Assembly: GCA_903945605.1 (NCBI GenBank)
Contig: CAJAWH010000067.1
Span: 1 to 64,000, forward strand
From: an uncultured Methylococcaceae bacterium
GTDB lineage: Bacteria; Pseudomonadota; Gammaproteobacteria; Methylococcales; Methylomonadaceae
Direction: 5' to 3'
Length of the DNA stretch: 64,000 nt
The notes below the pieces were generated by a model that was given only the letters and a program-made list of their open reading frames with translations, was not told the origin of the DNA and searched no databases. The position numbers were made by a program, and so were the translations under genes. Positions 54,500-64,000 of this stretch are shown here, piece by piece (the first letter of the stretch is position 1; every line of letters starts with the position of its first letter).

Positions 54500-57400
54500 A
54501 TGGTAGCTGAGGTTAAAACCCAACAGGGCTTCAATCCATCCCGTCTGTTCATCTTGCGCCCAGTAGCCACGTCGTTGCTGATGGTCGCCTTGCTGTTGGT
54601 AGGCATCATTGCTTACCGGCTGCTGCCTATATCCGCTTTGCCACAAGTCGATTATCCAACGCTACAGGTGGTGACACTCTACCCAGGGGCTAGCCCTGAG
54701 GTGATAATTTCGGTGATCACCTCGCCGCTGGAAAGGCAGTTTGGGCAAATGCCCGGGCTACGGCAGATGTCCTCCAGCAGTTCCGGCGGTGCTTCGGTGA
54801 TCACCTTACAGTTTAATCTGGAACTGGCACTGGATATTGCCGAGCAAACCGTACAGGCCGCCATTAATGCAGCGGGCAATTTTCTGCCGACTGATCTGCC
54901 CATGCCGCCCATTTACAATAAGGTGAACCCCGCTGATGCCCCCATCCTGACCTTGGCGGTCAGTTCGGCGACGCTGTCTTTACCGCAACTGGAAGATATT
55001 ATCGACACCCGTCTGGCGCAAAAAATTGCCCAACTGCCTGGCGTGGGTTTGGTCAATATTAGCGGCGGTCAACGTCCGGCAGTACGTATCCAAGCCAACC
55101 AAAAAGCCTTGGCGGCTTATGGCCTTAGTTTGGAAGATTTGCGCTTGGCGGTGGTAGCGGCCAATGTCAACCAACCGAAAGGTTCTTTTGATGGCAAGGC
55201 GCGTTCAGCCATCATCGACAATAATGACCAATTACGCAGTGCGGCGGAATATCACGATCTTGTGGTCGCTTACCGCAATGGCGCACCGGTGTTGCTGTCA
55301 GCGGTTGCCAACGTGGTGGATGCCAGCGAAAATGCCCGCTTGGCGGCTTGGGCGAACAATACCGCCGCTGTTATCGTCAATATCCAGCGCCAGCCCGGCG
55401 CCAATGTGATTGAGGTGACTGACCGCATCAAAGCCTTGTTGCCCAAGATACAAGCCTCGCTGCCGGGTGCGGTTGATGTGCTGCCACTAACCGACCGCAC
55501 CGTGACCATTCGGGCTTCGGTGCAAGATGTGCAAATGGAGCTGCTGCTGGCGGTGGCGCTGGTGGTAATGGTGATATTTTTGTTTTTGCGTAACTTACCC
55601 GCCACCGCCATTCCTGCCATTGCTGTGCCGCTGTCGCTGATTGGCACTTTTGCCGTTATGTATCTGGCGGGGTTTAGCATCAACAACCTGACCTTGATGG
55701 CCTTGACCATTGCCACTGGTTTTGTGGTGGATGATGCCATTGTGGTGATTGAGAACATTTCCCGCTATATTGAACAAGGCGACAACCCGCTAAAAGCCGC
55801 GCTGAAGGGATCTGAACAAATTGGTTTCACCATCATTTCACTGACTTTTTCGCTGGTGGCGGTGTTAATCCCTTTATTGTTCATGCAGGATGTGGTGGGC
55901 ATGCTGTTCCGCGAGCTTGCCATTACCTTGGCGGTGGCTATCCTTATATCAGCGGTCATTTCACTGACCCTGACCCCGATGATGTGTGCAAAAATGCTGC
56001 GCCCTGCCCATTCAGCACACGCGGCTGAAGACGCCAGCGAAAATGGCAGCGGTCTGTTTGTGCGGGTGCTGGCAGGCTATGCCCGTAGTTTGGATTGGGT
56101 ATTGCAGCACCAGAATCTGACCTTAGTGGTTGCTTTTGCCACGCTGTTGTTGACGGTGGTGTTGTACTTGTTCATCCCCAAAGGTTTTTTTCCTGTACAA
56201 GACACGGGGTTGATCCAAGGGGTTTCCGAAGCACCGGCGAGCATTTCATTTGTGGCAATGGCTGAACGGCAAACCGAACTGGCCAAAGCCATTTTGGACG
56301 ATCCGGCGGTGGATAGCCTGTCTTCATTTATTGGTGTCGATGGCACCAACCCGACCTTAAACAGTGGTCGTTTTTTAATCAATTTGAAGCCCTTTAATCA
56401 GCGCAATGATGATGTGCAAGCGGTGATTGCCCGCCTGCACCGCAACTTGACCAATGTGCCCGGCATTGCCCTTTATCTGCAACCGGTGCAAGATTTGACC
56501 TTAGAAAACCAAATTAGCCGCACCCAATATCAATTTACACTGCAAGCTGTTGATCTGGTCGAGCTTAGCCAATGGACACAACGCCTGGTCGGGCAAATGC
56601 GCCAGCTGCCGCAACTCAGCGATGTGGCAAGCGACCTGCAAGATCAGGGGTTACAAGCGTATATCACCATTGACCGTAGCACCGCCAGCCGCTTGGGTGT
56701 CAGCACTGCCGCCATTGACAGTGTTTTGTACGATGCTTATGGACAACGTTTGGTGTCAACCATTTTTACACAATCCAACCAATATCGGGTGGTGCTGGAG
56801 GTGTTGCATAATGATCAAAATGATATTTCCAAAATCAATGAATTACGCATCCCCTCCACTACCGGAAAACTGGTGCCGTTATCTGCCATAGCCAGTGTTT
56901 CTGAACGTTCTACCCGCTTGGCAATTAGCCATCTTGACCAGTTTCCCGCCGCGACAGTATCTTTTAATCTGGCGGCAGGCGTATCGCTGGGCGACGCGAT
57001 AGCCGCCATAGAGGCCAGCAAACAAGCGATTAGCCTACCCCTGAGCATCCAAACGGCTTATCAGGGTTCGGCCTTGGCCTTCAATGCCTCGTTAAGCAAT
57101 ACCCTGCTACTTATTCTTGCTGCTATTGTAACGGTTTACATTGTGTTGGGCGTGCTTTATGAAAGCTATATCCATCCCTTAACGATACTGTCCACTTTGC
57201 CGTCCGCTGGGGTCGGGGCGTTGTTGGCATTGCTGTTGACCGGTCATGATTTGGGTATTATTGGCATTATTGGCATTATTTTGCTGATTGGCATTGTCAA
57301 GAAAAACGCCATCATGATGATTGATTTTGCGTTGGAGGCCGAGCGCCAACAAGGGCTACCGCCACGTGAAGCGATTTACCAAGCCTGTCTGTTGCGTTTG

Positions 57401-57625
57401 CGGCCTATTTTAATGACCACCCTGTCGGCTCTGCTAGGTGCTTTGCCGTTGATGGTCGGGGGCGGGGTCGGTTCGGAATTGCGGCATCCACTAGGCATCA
57501 CTATGGTCGGCGGTTTGATTTTCAGCCAACTGCTGACCCTCTACACCACGCCGGTCATTTATCTGGCATTGGATAGACTGGCCCGGCGTTTCAGTGGCAA
57601 TAACGCGGGCGAACACCGCGCATGA
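54500..57625 (+). CDS. mdtB: RND multidrug efflux transporter, MdtB-like
   Basis: A 1041-residue proton-driven RND pump of 12 helices. The essential aspartate pair is in [18 protein letters not shown], with the gating and porter loops of the HAE1 family; [20 protein letters not shown] begins helix 1, and [20 protein letters not shown] is the second-half signature. The next gene overlaps by 4 bp. MdtB and MdtC form a heteromeric pump in E. coli; no TolC gene is in this window. Confidence 0.93.
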   Translation: MVAEVKTQQGFNPSRLFILRPVATSLLMVALLLVGIIAYRLLPISALPQVDYPTLQVVTLYPGASPEVIISVITSPLERQFGQMPGLRQMSSSSSGGASVITLQFNLELALDIAEQTVQAAINAAGNFLPTDLPMPPIYNKVNPADAPILTLAVSSATLSLPQLEDIIDTRLAQKIAQLPGVGLVNISGGQRPAVRIQANQKALAAYGLSLEDLRLAVVAANVNQPKGSFDGKARSAIIDNNDQLRSAAEYHDLVVAYRNGAPVLLSAVANVVDASENARLAAWANNTAAVIVNIQRQPGANVIEVTDRIKALLPKIQASLPGAVDVLPLTDRTVTIRASVQDVQMELLLAVALVVMVIFLFLRNLPATAIPAIAVPLSLIGTFAVMYLAGFSINNLTLMALTIATGFVVDDAIVVIENISRYIEQGDNPLKAALKGSEQIGFTIISLTFSLVAVLIPLLFMQDVVGMLFRELAITLAVAILISAVISLTLTPMMCAKMLRPAHSAHAAEDASENGSGLFVRVLAGYARSLDWVLQHQNLTLVVAFATLLLTVVLYLFIPKGFFPVQDTGLIQGVSEAPASISFVAMAERQTELAKAILDDPAVDSLSSFIGVDGTNPTLNSGRFLINLKPFNQRNDDVQAVIARLHRNLTNVPGIALYLQPVQDLTLENQISRTQYQFTLQAVDLVELSQWTQRLVGQMRQLPQLSDVASDLQDQGLQAYITIDRSTASRLGVSTAAIDSVLYDAYGQRLVSTIFTQSNQYRVVLEVLHNDQNDISKINELRIPSTTGKLVPLSAIASVSERSTRLAISHLDQFPAATVSFNLAAGVSLGDAIAAIEASKQAISLPLSIQTAYQGSALAFNASLSNTLLLILAAIVTVYIVLGVLYESYIHPLTILSTLPSAGVGALLALLLTGHDLGIIGIIGIILLIGIVKKNAIMMIDFALEAERQQGLPPREAIYQACLLRLRPILMTTLSALLGALPLMVGGGVGSELRHPLGITMVGGLIFSQLLTLYTTPVIYLALDRLARRFSGNNAGEHRA

Positions 57626-60600
57626 ACCTGTCGGCCTTGTTTATCCATCGTCCGGTTGCCACCACCCTGTTGACCTTGGGTTTGGCACTGGCGGGTTGGG
57701 TGGCTTTCTTACAATTGCCCGTGGCACCGATACCACAGGTGGATTCCCCCACTATTGCCGTGTCCGCTGCACTGCCTGGGGCCAGCCCTGAAACCATGGC
57801 TTCCAGTGTCGCCACTCCACTGGAACGCACGCTAGGACGGATTGCCGGTATCACCGAAATGACTTCCGCCAGCACCTTGGGTTCAACCACTATCACGCTA
57901 CAATTTGATCTGGACCGCGACATAGACGGCGCCGCACGGGATGTGCAAGCCGCCATTAATGCCGCCAGCAGCTTGTTGCCCACCAATTTGCCCAGCCGCC
58001 CCAAATATCGCAAGCTCAATCCCTCTGACTCGCCTATCCTGATTTTGGCGCTCACCTCCGAAATCATTAGCCGGGGGCAAATGTATGATTTGGCTTCGAC
58101 TATCTTGGCGCAGAAAATATCGCAAATTGACGGTATCGGCCAAGTGACGGTGGGCGGCAGCTCCTTACCGGCGGTCAGGGTCGAATTAAATCCGGCTTTG
58201 CTGGCCAAATATGGCATTAGCCTTGATGATGTACGCGCCGCCATTGTCCAAACCAATGTCAACCGTCCGAAAGGCGCATTGGAAAGCCCGACACTGCATT
58301 GGCAAGTGCAAGCCAACGACCAAGCCACCCTAGCCGCTGATTACAATCCCCTGATTATCGCTTACCGTAATGGTGCACCAGTGCGGATTGCCGATTTGGG
58401 CACGGCGGTCGATTCCGTGGAAGATTTGCATAATGCCGGGGTTAAAAACGGCAAGCCGTCGGTGCTGCTGATACTTTTTAAACAACCCGGCGCCAACATT
58501 ATCGAAACGGTTGATCGGGTCAAGGCCCTGTTGCCCAACTTGCGGGCTATCCTACCCAGCGCCATTGATTTGTCGGTGGCGCTGGACAGGTCTTTGACTA
58601 TCCGTGCATCGGTCAACGAAGTGGAGCATAGCTTATTGATTGCCATTGCTTTGGTGATTTTGGTGGTGTTGCTGTTTTTACGGAAATTCCATTCGGCACT
58701 GATTCCGGTCATTGCCGTGCCGGTGTCGCTGATTGGTGCTTGTGCATTGATGTATTTGTGCGATTACAGCTTGGACAATTTGTCGCTCATGGCACTGACC
58801 ATTGCCACCGGATTCGTCGTGGATGATGCTATTGTGGTGTTGGAAAACATCAGTCGCCATGTTGAAAAAGGCACCCCGCCCTTTGAGGCGGCACTGCTGG
58901 GTTCGCGTGAAGTGGGCTTTACCGTGGTGTCCATGAGCCTGTCGCTGATTGCCGTTTTCATCCCTATTTTATTGATGGGCGGCTTGGTGGGCCGCTTGTT
59001 CAGGGAATTTGCCGTAACCTTGTCGGCGGCTGTTTTGGTGTCTTTAGTCATATCACTTACCGTAACCCCTATGCTATGTGCACGCTGGTTAGCATCCAAA
59101 CCCGCACCACCAGGCTATCTATCACGCAAAATAGAACAGTTTTTTGTCCGTCTGCATAATGGCTACCGGACCAGCTTACATTGGGCTTTGCGCCATGCAC
59201 CGCTAATGATGGTGCTGCTGTTTGCCTGCATTGGCCTGAATGTGTATTTATACAGTATTGTGCCTAAGGGTTTTTTCCCAATCCAAGATAACGGCAGGCT
59301 AATGGGTTCGTTACAGGCGGACCAGAGCATTTCCTTCTTGGCAATGCAAAAAAAACTACAGGATTTTGCCGATATTTTACAGACCGACCCTGACATAACC
59401 ACCGTAGTGGGTTTTGCCGGTGGCGGACAAAACAGTAATGCCGGACGGATGTTTGCGGTGCTTAAGCCACCCGACCAACGCGATTCGTCGATAGACGACA
59501 TTATGCAACGCTTGCGGCAACGCTTGGGTAAAGTGGCCGGTGCCACCCTGCTGATGCAGCCCACCCAAGATTTACGCATTGGTGGCAGGCTGTCACCCTC
59601 CCTGTATGAATTTACCTTACAGGCAGATAAACTGGCTGACTTGCGCGAGTGGACCCCCAAAATTGTAGCTGCGTTGCAGCGTAACCCCGGATTGCTTGAT
59701 GTCAACACCGACCAACAAGACCGCGGCATGCAAGTGTCGTTGACCGTCGACAGGGAAAAAGCCGCCCGTTTTGGTGTAAGCCAAGGCACTATAGACACTG
59801 CCTTATACAATGCTTTTGGGCAACGCCAAGTATCGGTCATTTACAACCCGCTCAACCAATACCATGTCATTATGGAATTGGCGCCGGAATATTGGCAAGA
59901 CCCGGAAATTTTAAAACAAATTTATGTCAGTGCCACTGGCAATAGCGCCAGTCAAATCCCCTTGTCGGCACTGGCCAGCTTTAAGCCAACCAATGCCCCG
60001 TTAACGGTCAACCATCAGGGGCAATTTGCCGCCGCCACCGTTGCTTTTAACCTAAAGCCAGGTGTGTCGTTATCGGATGCCACTGCGATCATCCAACAGA
60101 CGCTACAAGAAATAGGCACGCCTTCTTCTGTACGGGGTGGTTTTCAAGGGGCCGCCAAAGCTTTCCAGCAATCATTGAACAATCAGCCTTGGTTGATCTT
60201 GGCGGCATTAGTGACCATTTATATTGTTTTGGGTGTGCTATACGAAAGCTACATCCACCCGTTAACCATCTTGTCAACCTTACCCTCCGCCGGTATGGGT
60301 GCTATTTTGGCACTACTGGTGTGCGGCATAGAATTTAGTATTATTGCCTTGATTGGGGTAATTTTGCTGATTGGCATCGTGAAAAAAAATGCCATTATGA
60401 TGATAGATTTTGCCCTGCAGGCTGAACGCGAGCAGGGCATGGGCAGCGAAGAGGCTATTTTTGCCGCTTGCCTGTTACGGTTTCGCCCCATCCTGATGAC
60501 CACCTTGGCAGCCCTGCTGGGCGCTTTGCCTTTGGCATTGGCGAGTGGTTACGGTGCAGAATTGCGCCAACCGTTAGGCATTTCTATTGTAGGTGGCTTG

Positions 60601-60717
60601 CTTGTCAGCCAGTTGCTGACCTTATACACCACGCCCGTGGTCTATTTGTACTTAGACCGCTTAAGCCTATATAGCCGCAACTTGTTCAACAAGGACAAAG
60701 CGGCGCGGCGGGTGTGA
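57622..60717 (+). CDS. mdtC: RND multidrug efflux transporter, MdtC-like
   Basis: A 1031-residue second RND pump, starting at an ATGA overlap with the first. It has the [19 protein letters not shown] aspartates and the [19 protein letters not shown] loop. Two adjacent, non-identical pumps after one adaptor are the MdtABC layout. The 3' end overlaps the convergent tilS gene by 32 bp, so there is no intergenic terminator. Confidence 0.93.
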   Translation: MNLSALFIHRPVATTLLTLGLALAGWVAFLQLPVAPIPQVDSPTIAVSAALPGASPETMASSVATPLERTLGRIAGITEMTSASTLGSTTITLQFDLDRDIDGAARDVQAAINAASSLLPTNLPSRPKYRKLNPSDSPILILALTSEIISRGQMYDLASTILAQKISQIDGIGQVTVGGSSLPAVRVELNPALLAKYGISLDDVRAAIVQTNVNRPKGALESPTLHWQVQANDQATLAADYNPLIIAYRNGAPVRIADLGTAVDSVEDLHNAGVKNGKPSVLLILFKQPGANIIETVDRVKALLPNLRAILPSAIDLSVALDRSLTIRASVNEVEHSLLIAIALVILVVLLFLRKFHSALIPVIAVPVSLIGACALMYLCDYSLDNLSLMALTIATGFVVDDAIVVLENISRHVEKGTPPFEAALLGSREVGFTVVSMSLSLIAVFIPILLMGGLVGRLFREFAVTLSAAVLVSLVISLTVTPMLCARWLASKPAPPGYLSRKIEQFFVRLHNGYRTSLHWALRHAPLMMVLLFACIGLNVYLYSIVPKGFFPIQDNGRLMGSLQADQSISFLAMQKKLQDFADILQTDPDITTVVGFAGGGQNSNAGRMFAVLKPPDQRDSSIDDIMQRLRQRLGKVAGATLLMQPTQDLRIGGRLSPSLYEFTLQADKLADLREWTPKIVAALQRNPGLLDVNTDQQDRGMQVSLTVDREKAARFGVSQGTIDTALYNAFGQRQVSVIYNPLNQYHVIMELAPEYWQDPEILKQIYVSATGNSASQIPLSALASFKPTNAPLTVNHQGQFAAATVAFNLKPGVSLSDATAIIQQTLQEIGTPSSVRGGFQGAAKAFQQSLNNQPWLILAALVTIYIVLGVLYESYIHPLTILSTLPSAGMGAILALLVCGIEFSIIALIGVILLIGIVKKNAIMMIDFALQAEREQGMGSEEAIFAACLLRFRPILMTTLAALLGALPLALASGYGAELRQPLGISIVGGLLVSQLLTLYTTPVVYLYLDRLSLYSRNLFNKDKAARRV

Positions 60718-62038
60718 CCAACAAACGGATACAATCGCCCTGTGCTTGGTAAAATTGGGCGCTAATCCATACAGTCCCCACCGCCGCCAATTCGCCATTA
60801 ACATAGAGCAACGGCATCAGCGGCCTTTGCCAAGGCGGGATAGCCGCTTCTTGATAAAGTTTTTTTAGGCAATGGCTACCAGTACGCTTAGGCAGTGTGA
60901 TTTTTTCTCCGCCACGTCGGAATTGTACTGCGATTTCGGCATGTTGCCAAACTGACCGCAAAATGCCCGATACTGCTGGCACGCCCTGTAAATAGCTGCC
61001 GTCCGGCAAAAGTAACGGAGCTTGCTTATCAGCCCAGGTTATTGCTGGCTGTGGCTGGTCTGATGGCTGCAATGGCCCCGCTTGAATAGGCAGGCAATAG
61101 AGTTTGTCCCGATAACGGCGCAAACAATGCCCTTGCCCTAACAATTGCGGATTGCCGCTGGCTTGTGCGTGGATGACTTCGGCAAAAATCCGTCCCATAA
61201 AAGCTTGCGAGGGCATTTTTAAATGCAAATGACCATACCAATGCCTAATCACCAAACGCTGTGCTTGCTCGGGTAACGCCAACAGCTGCGGGATGGACAA
61301 TGCTTGTCGGGCTTCATCAAATACCGCCGCAAACTGCTGTCCGGCAATCACCGACAGCAATTGCCGCGCTTCTTGGCAATGGCCTGCCGAACGGGCAACG
61401 GTTTTATCCAGCGCGGGCCAGCGCTGTTTAAGCAATGGCACAATGCTATTACGCAAAAAATTGCGGTCGTAGGTATTGCTAAGATTGCTGGGGTCTTCCA
61501 CCCATTGCAATTGATGGGCATGGGCATAATCCAGCACCGCTTGCTGGCTGGCATCCAGCAACGGCCGTAACAGCCAGCCAGCACCAAAGCCAATATGATC
61601 GGGCATCCCAGACAAACCTTGTAGGCCACTGCCACGAAACAATTGCAACAACACTGTTTCCAATTGGTCTTCCCGATGCTGGGCAAACATCAGCACATCG
61701 CCTGTACCCATCAGCGCACGAAAAGCCGCATAACGGGCATTCCGTGCCGCCTCTTCGGGGCTTTGCCCAAGCTCGGCGCGGGCATTGACCGGAATGGCCA
61801 TAAAGGCCACGCCTAATGCTTCGGCAGTACGCTGGCAATGCACCGCCCAATCATCAGCCACCGCTTGCAGCCCATGATGGATATACACTGCGGTGACCCG
61901 TGGGCGCAGTTCCGGCAAGGCCGCACAAAGGTGCAACAACACATGTGAATCCACGCCCCCGCTATAACCAATAACAATACGCCTGACAGGCGCAAACAGT
62001 TGGAGTGCTTCAACAATGCATTGCGGCTTGATGTCCAT
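60686..62038 (-). CDS. tilS: tRNA(Ile)-lysidine synthetase
   Basis: A 450-residue enzyme that attaches lysine to C34 of tRNA-Ile2, changing AUG to AUA decoding. The PP-loop [17 protein letters not shown] (residues about 20-36) is the ATP site; [20 protein letters not shown] is the second signature, and the C-terminal tRNA-binding domain includes [20 protein letters not shown]. Overlaps mdtC at its 3' end. Essential in most bacteria. Confidence 0.95.
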   Translation of the reverse strand: MDIKPQCIVEALQLFAPVRRIVIGYSGGVDSHVLLHLCAALPELRPRVTAVYIHHGLQAVADDWAVHCQRTAEALGVAFMAIPVNARAELGQSPEEAARNARYAAFRALMGTGDVLMFAQHREDQLETVLLQLFRGSGLQGLSGMPDHIGFGAGWLLRPLLDASQQAVLDYAHAHQLQWVEDPSNLSNTYDRNFLRNSIVPLLKQRWPALDKTVARSAGHCQEARQLLSVIAGQQFAAVFDEARQALSIPQLLALPEQAQRLVIRHWYGHLHLKMPSQAFMGRIFAEVIHAQASGNPQLLGQGHCLRRYRDKLYCLPIQAGPLQPSDQPQPAITWADKQAPLLLPDGSYLQGVPAVSGILRSVWQHAEIAVQFRRGGEKITLPKRTGSHCLKKLYQEAAIPPWQRPLMPLLYVNGELAAVGTVWISAQFYQAQGDCIRLLVTPAAPLCPC

Positions 62039-62250
62039 GGGGTTATGGGGAGTTATGGGGGATTACCGCCAAGCGGCCTAGCAACGTGTCGATACGGAAA
62101 AAATGCGTTAAGTAGTTAACCAAAATTAAAACAGCCGCCAACGCTACTTTTGCTTTAAATCTTCCGTAAATGCTTTGCGTGTCATCAAAGAATCCCCGCA
62201 TAGCAGCAGATTTTCGTTTCAACAGAGAATCCCTTTACCAACATCCTCCA

Positions 62251-63372
62251 CTAAACCACCACCATATTATCCCGGTGGATTAATTCCGCATCGTCGGCAT
62301 AGCCTAGGATTTTTTCAAACTCCACGCTGTTTTTTCCGGCAATCAATTGGCTTTCGTTGAAACCGTAGTTGATCAGGCCACGGGCTATTTCTACGCCCTG
62401 CTCATCCAAGCACAGCACCAATTCACCGCGCCCAAATGCGCCAGACACGCTTTTTACGCCGACTGCCAATAGGCTTTTGCCTTCGTTTTTAAGCACTTTC
62501 ACCGCCCCAGCATCTAGCACCAACTGGCCTTTGACTTGCAGTTGCCCTGCCAGCCAGCGTTTTCTGGCGGCAATAGGCTCTATGTCCGGCAAGAAATAAG
62601 TACCTAGTTCCGCACCGGCCAGCACTTGGTTGATGATGTCTTGCACTGCTCCGGCGGCAACTACTGTGGCGGCCCCTGAGCGCGAAGCAAGCCGTGCGGC
62701 ACGGACTTTAGTAGACATGCCGCCCTTGCCCAAGCCGCTGCGGCTATCGCCGGCCATTTTCGCCAAACTAGGGTCATTAACGCTGATTTCGTTGATTAAA
62801 GTGGCATCGGGGAACAACCCTGGGTCGCCCGTGTACAAGCCCTGCTGATCGGTCAGGATAAGCAACAATTCCGCTTCTATCAGGTTGGCGACTAACGCGC
62901 CGAGGGTGTCGTTATCGCCGAAGCGGATTTCTTCGGTGGCTACCGTGTCGTTTTCGTTGATCACCGGCACAATGCCAAAATCCAATAAGGTCAATAAAGT
63001 GCTGCGGGCATTCAGGTAGCGTTGGCGGTCAGACAGGTCGTCATGGGTCAGCAACACTTGTGCGGCATGTAAGCCATGTTGCTGGAAACTGTCATCATAA
63101 AAACGCACCAGCCCCATTTGCCCGACGGCGGCGGCGGCTTGCAGTTCGTGCAAGGTCTGCGGGCGGGTTTTTAAGCCTAACCGGCACATGCCTTCCGCCA
63201 CTGAGCCGGAGGACACCAACACCACATCAATGCCGCTGTGCCGCAAAGCGGCCATTTGTCGGACCCAAGCGGCTATAGCCTGCTTATCAAGCCCTTGTCC
63301 GCCCTGGGTCAGTAACGAGCTGCCAATCTTGACGATGACCCGTTTAACTTTACTAAAATCACGCCTGCTCAT
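62251..63372 (-). CDS. proB: Glutamate 5-kinase
   Basis: A 373-residue kinase for the first step of proline synthesis. The N-terminal amino-acid-kinase domain has [40 protein letters not shown] and [22 protein letters not shown]-terminal PUA domain follows ([20 protein letters not shown]). Starts 14 bp inside obgE, so the two are coupled; obgE-proB order is conserved. proC is at 42.7 kb; proA is not in the window. Confidence 0.96.
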   Translation of the reverse strand: MSRRDFSKVKRVIVKIGSSLLTQGGQGLDKQAIAAWVRQMAALRHSGIDVVLVSSGSVAEGMCRLGLKTRPQTLHELQAAAAVGQMGLVRFYDDSFQQHGLHAAQVLLTHDDLSDRQRYLNARSTLLTLLDFGIVPVINENDTVATEEIRFGDNDTLGALVANLIEAELLLILTDQQGLYTGDPGLFPDATLINEISVNDPSLAKMAGDSRSGLGKGGMSTKVRAARLASRSGAATVVAAGAVQDIINQVLAGAELGTYFLPDIEPIAARKRWLAGQLQVKGQLVLDAGAVKVLKNEGKSLLAVGVKSVSGAFGRGELVLCLDEQGVEIARGLINYGFNESQLIAGKNSVEFEKILGYADDAELIHRDNMVVV

Positions 63373-64000
63373 GCGCTATCCGCCGTTGCTCTTCCAAAAA
63401 CTCCATAATAGCAAACATCAGCGCTTGCGTGCCGTTGCCATTAATGGCGGCAGTCTTAAACACCGGCCCGGTCCAACCCAACTCGTCAATAATGGCTTGG
63501 CAGTGGTCTTCGACTTCGTCCGGCGGTAGCCGATCTATTTTGTTCAGTACCAGCCAGCGGGGTTTATGAGCCAGCTCATCACTCCATTTCTCTATTTCAT
63601 GGCTGATTTTTTGCGCGGCCTGCACCGGCGTGTCCATGCTTTCGTAGGGGGCGACATCCAGCAAATGCAACAGCAAGCCGGTACGCGACAAATGTTTGAG
63701 GAACTGCATACCCAAACCGGCCCCTTCGGCAGCCCCTTCAATCACACCGGGTACGTCAGCAATGACAAAACTGCGGAATTCGTCTATCCTGACTACGCCC
63801 AAATTGGGATATAGGGTGGTAAACGGGTAATCCGCCACTTTTGGCGTGGCAGATGATACCGCACGGATAAGACTGGACTTGCCTGCATTGGGCATACCCA
63901 GTAACCCGACATCGGCAATCAGGGTCAACTCCAGCATCAACAACCGGTGTTCGCCGGGCGTGCCTTTACTGGCCTTTTGCGGCGCCCGGTTAATACTGCT
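63359..64000 (-). CDS. obgE: GTPase Obg (C-terminal part; N-terminus outside window)
   Basis: 213 codons are visible, running to the window's edge. The N-terminal Obg fold's end is seen ([20 protein letters not shown]), then the GTPase domain with G1 [11 protein letters not shown], switch and G3 [13 protein letters not shown], and G4 LNKIDRL. The extreme C-terminus is short ([13 protein letters not shown]) compared with E. coli ObgE, with no long acidic tail. Ribosome-assembly GTPase. Apparent starts inside this stretch are internal codons. Confidence 0.93.
   Translation of the reverse strand, partial: SSINRAPQKASKGTPGEHRLLMLELTLIADVGLLGMPNAGKSSLIRAVSSATPKVADYPFTTLYPNLGVVRIDEFRSFVIADVPGVIEGAAEGAGLGMQFLKHLSRTGLLLHLLDVAPYESMDTPVQAAQKISHEIEKWSDELAHKPRWLVLNKIDRLPPDEVEDHCQAIIDELGWTGPVFKTAAINGNGTQALMFAIMEFLEEQRRIAHEQA

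Overview
This 64 kb window looks like the chromosome of a free-living gammaproteobacterium of about 50% GC. Support for that class: the grpE-dnaK-dnaJ-dapB, surA-lptD-amgK-murU, xseB-ispA-dxs, clpS-clpA-infA, tusDC and mdtABC-type groupings, and an outer-membrane biogenesis set (LptD, SurA, BepA). HrcA with a perfect CIRCE operator plus a HoxH-type hydrogenase would suit an early-branching order; Methylococcales is my guess from general resemblance, not proven. Almost all genes are housekeeping and intact. There is no rRNA, CRISPR array, complete insertion sequence or prophage.

Layout. 1-3.8 kb: the 3' half of a transketolase, a terminator and promoter, then a tight gtrA / dprE1-like / dprE2-like operon, the same order as mycobacterial Rv3789-Rv3790-Rv3791. 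3.8-4.8 kb: a small lipoprotein and a broken PIN-toxin/antitoxin pair. 4.9-10.9 kb (minus): hrcA-grpE-dnaK-dnaJ-dapB with CIRCE. 10.9-13.7 kb: DUF1244, then yciB-yciI-bolA-PPIase lipoprotein. 13.9-17.7 kb (minus): a GIY-YIG/DUF4357 protein, a hydrogenase large subunit with its protease but no small subunit, and a Nudix hydrolase. 17.9-22.5 kb (plus): bioA-rsmE-CPBP protease, truA, DUF2231. 22.9-25.8 kb: bepA, tusDC without tusB, tRNA-Ala and two identical tRNA-Glu. 25.9-38.3 kb: a frameshifted small gene, malic enzyme, RNase D, a DbpA-type RNA-binding protein, surA, lptD, then amgK-murU, an unknown membrane protein and a HIT protein. 38.3-42.7 kb: xseB-ispA-dxs, apt, yggT. 42.7-49.5 kb: proC, HdeD-like, mnmA, Nudix, clpS-clpA, infA, YchJ-like. 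49.5-51.4 kb: a degraded accessory patch with MITE-like repeats and remnants of a type III methyltransferase, a HipA-like gene and a DUF3037 gene. 51.5-60.7 kb: a GT-C-like membrane protein and an MdtABC-type RND pump. 60.7-64 kb (minus): tilS, proB, and obgE running off the end.

Themes. Envelope biogenesis recurs: LptD/SurA/BepA and a second parvulin lipoprotein handle outer-membrane assembly, AmgK/MurU recycle MurNAc, and the DprE1/DprE2/GtrA set would make and perhaps flip polyprenyl-phospho-D-arabinose, whose acceptor is unknown. tRNA maturation is well represented (TusDC, MnmA, TilS, TruA, RNase D). The strongest leads are the actinobacterial-style arabinose cassette, the orphan HoxH/HoxW, a histidine-rich polytopic protein of unknown family, and a set of MITE-like repeats beside gene wreckage in which two genes are each broken by one base in a homopolymer.
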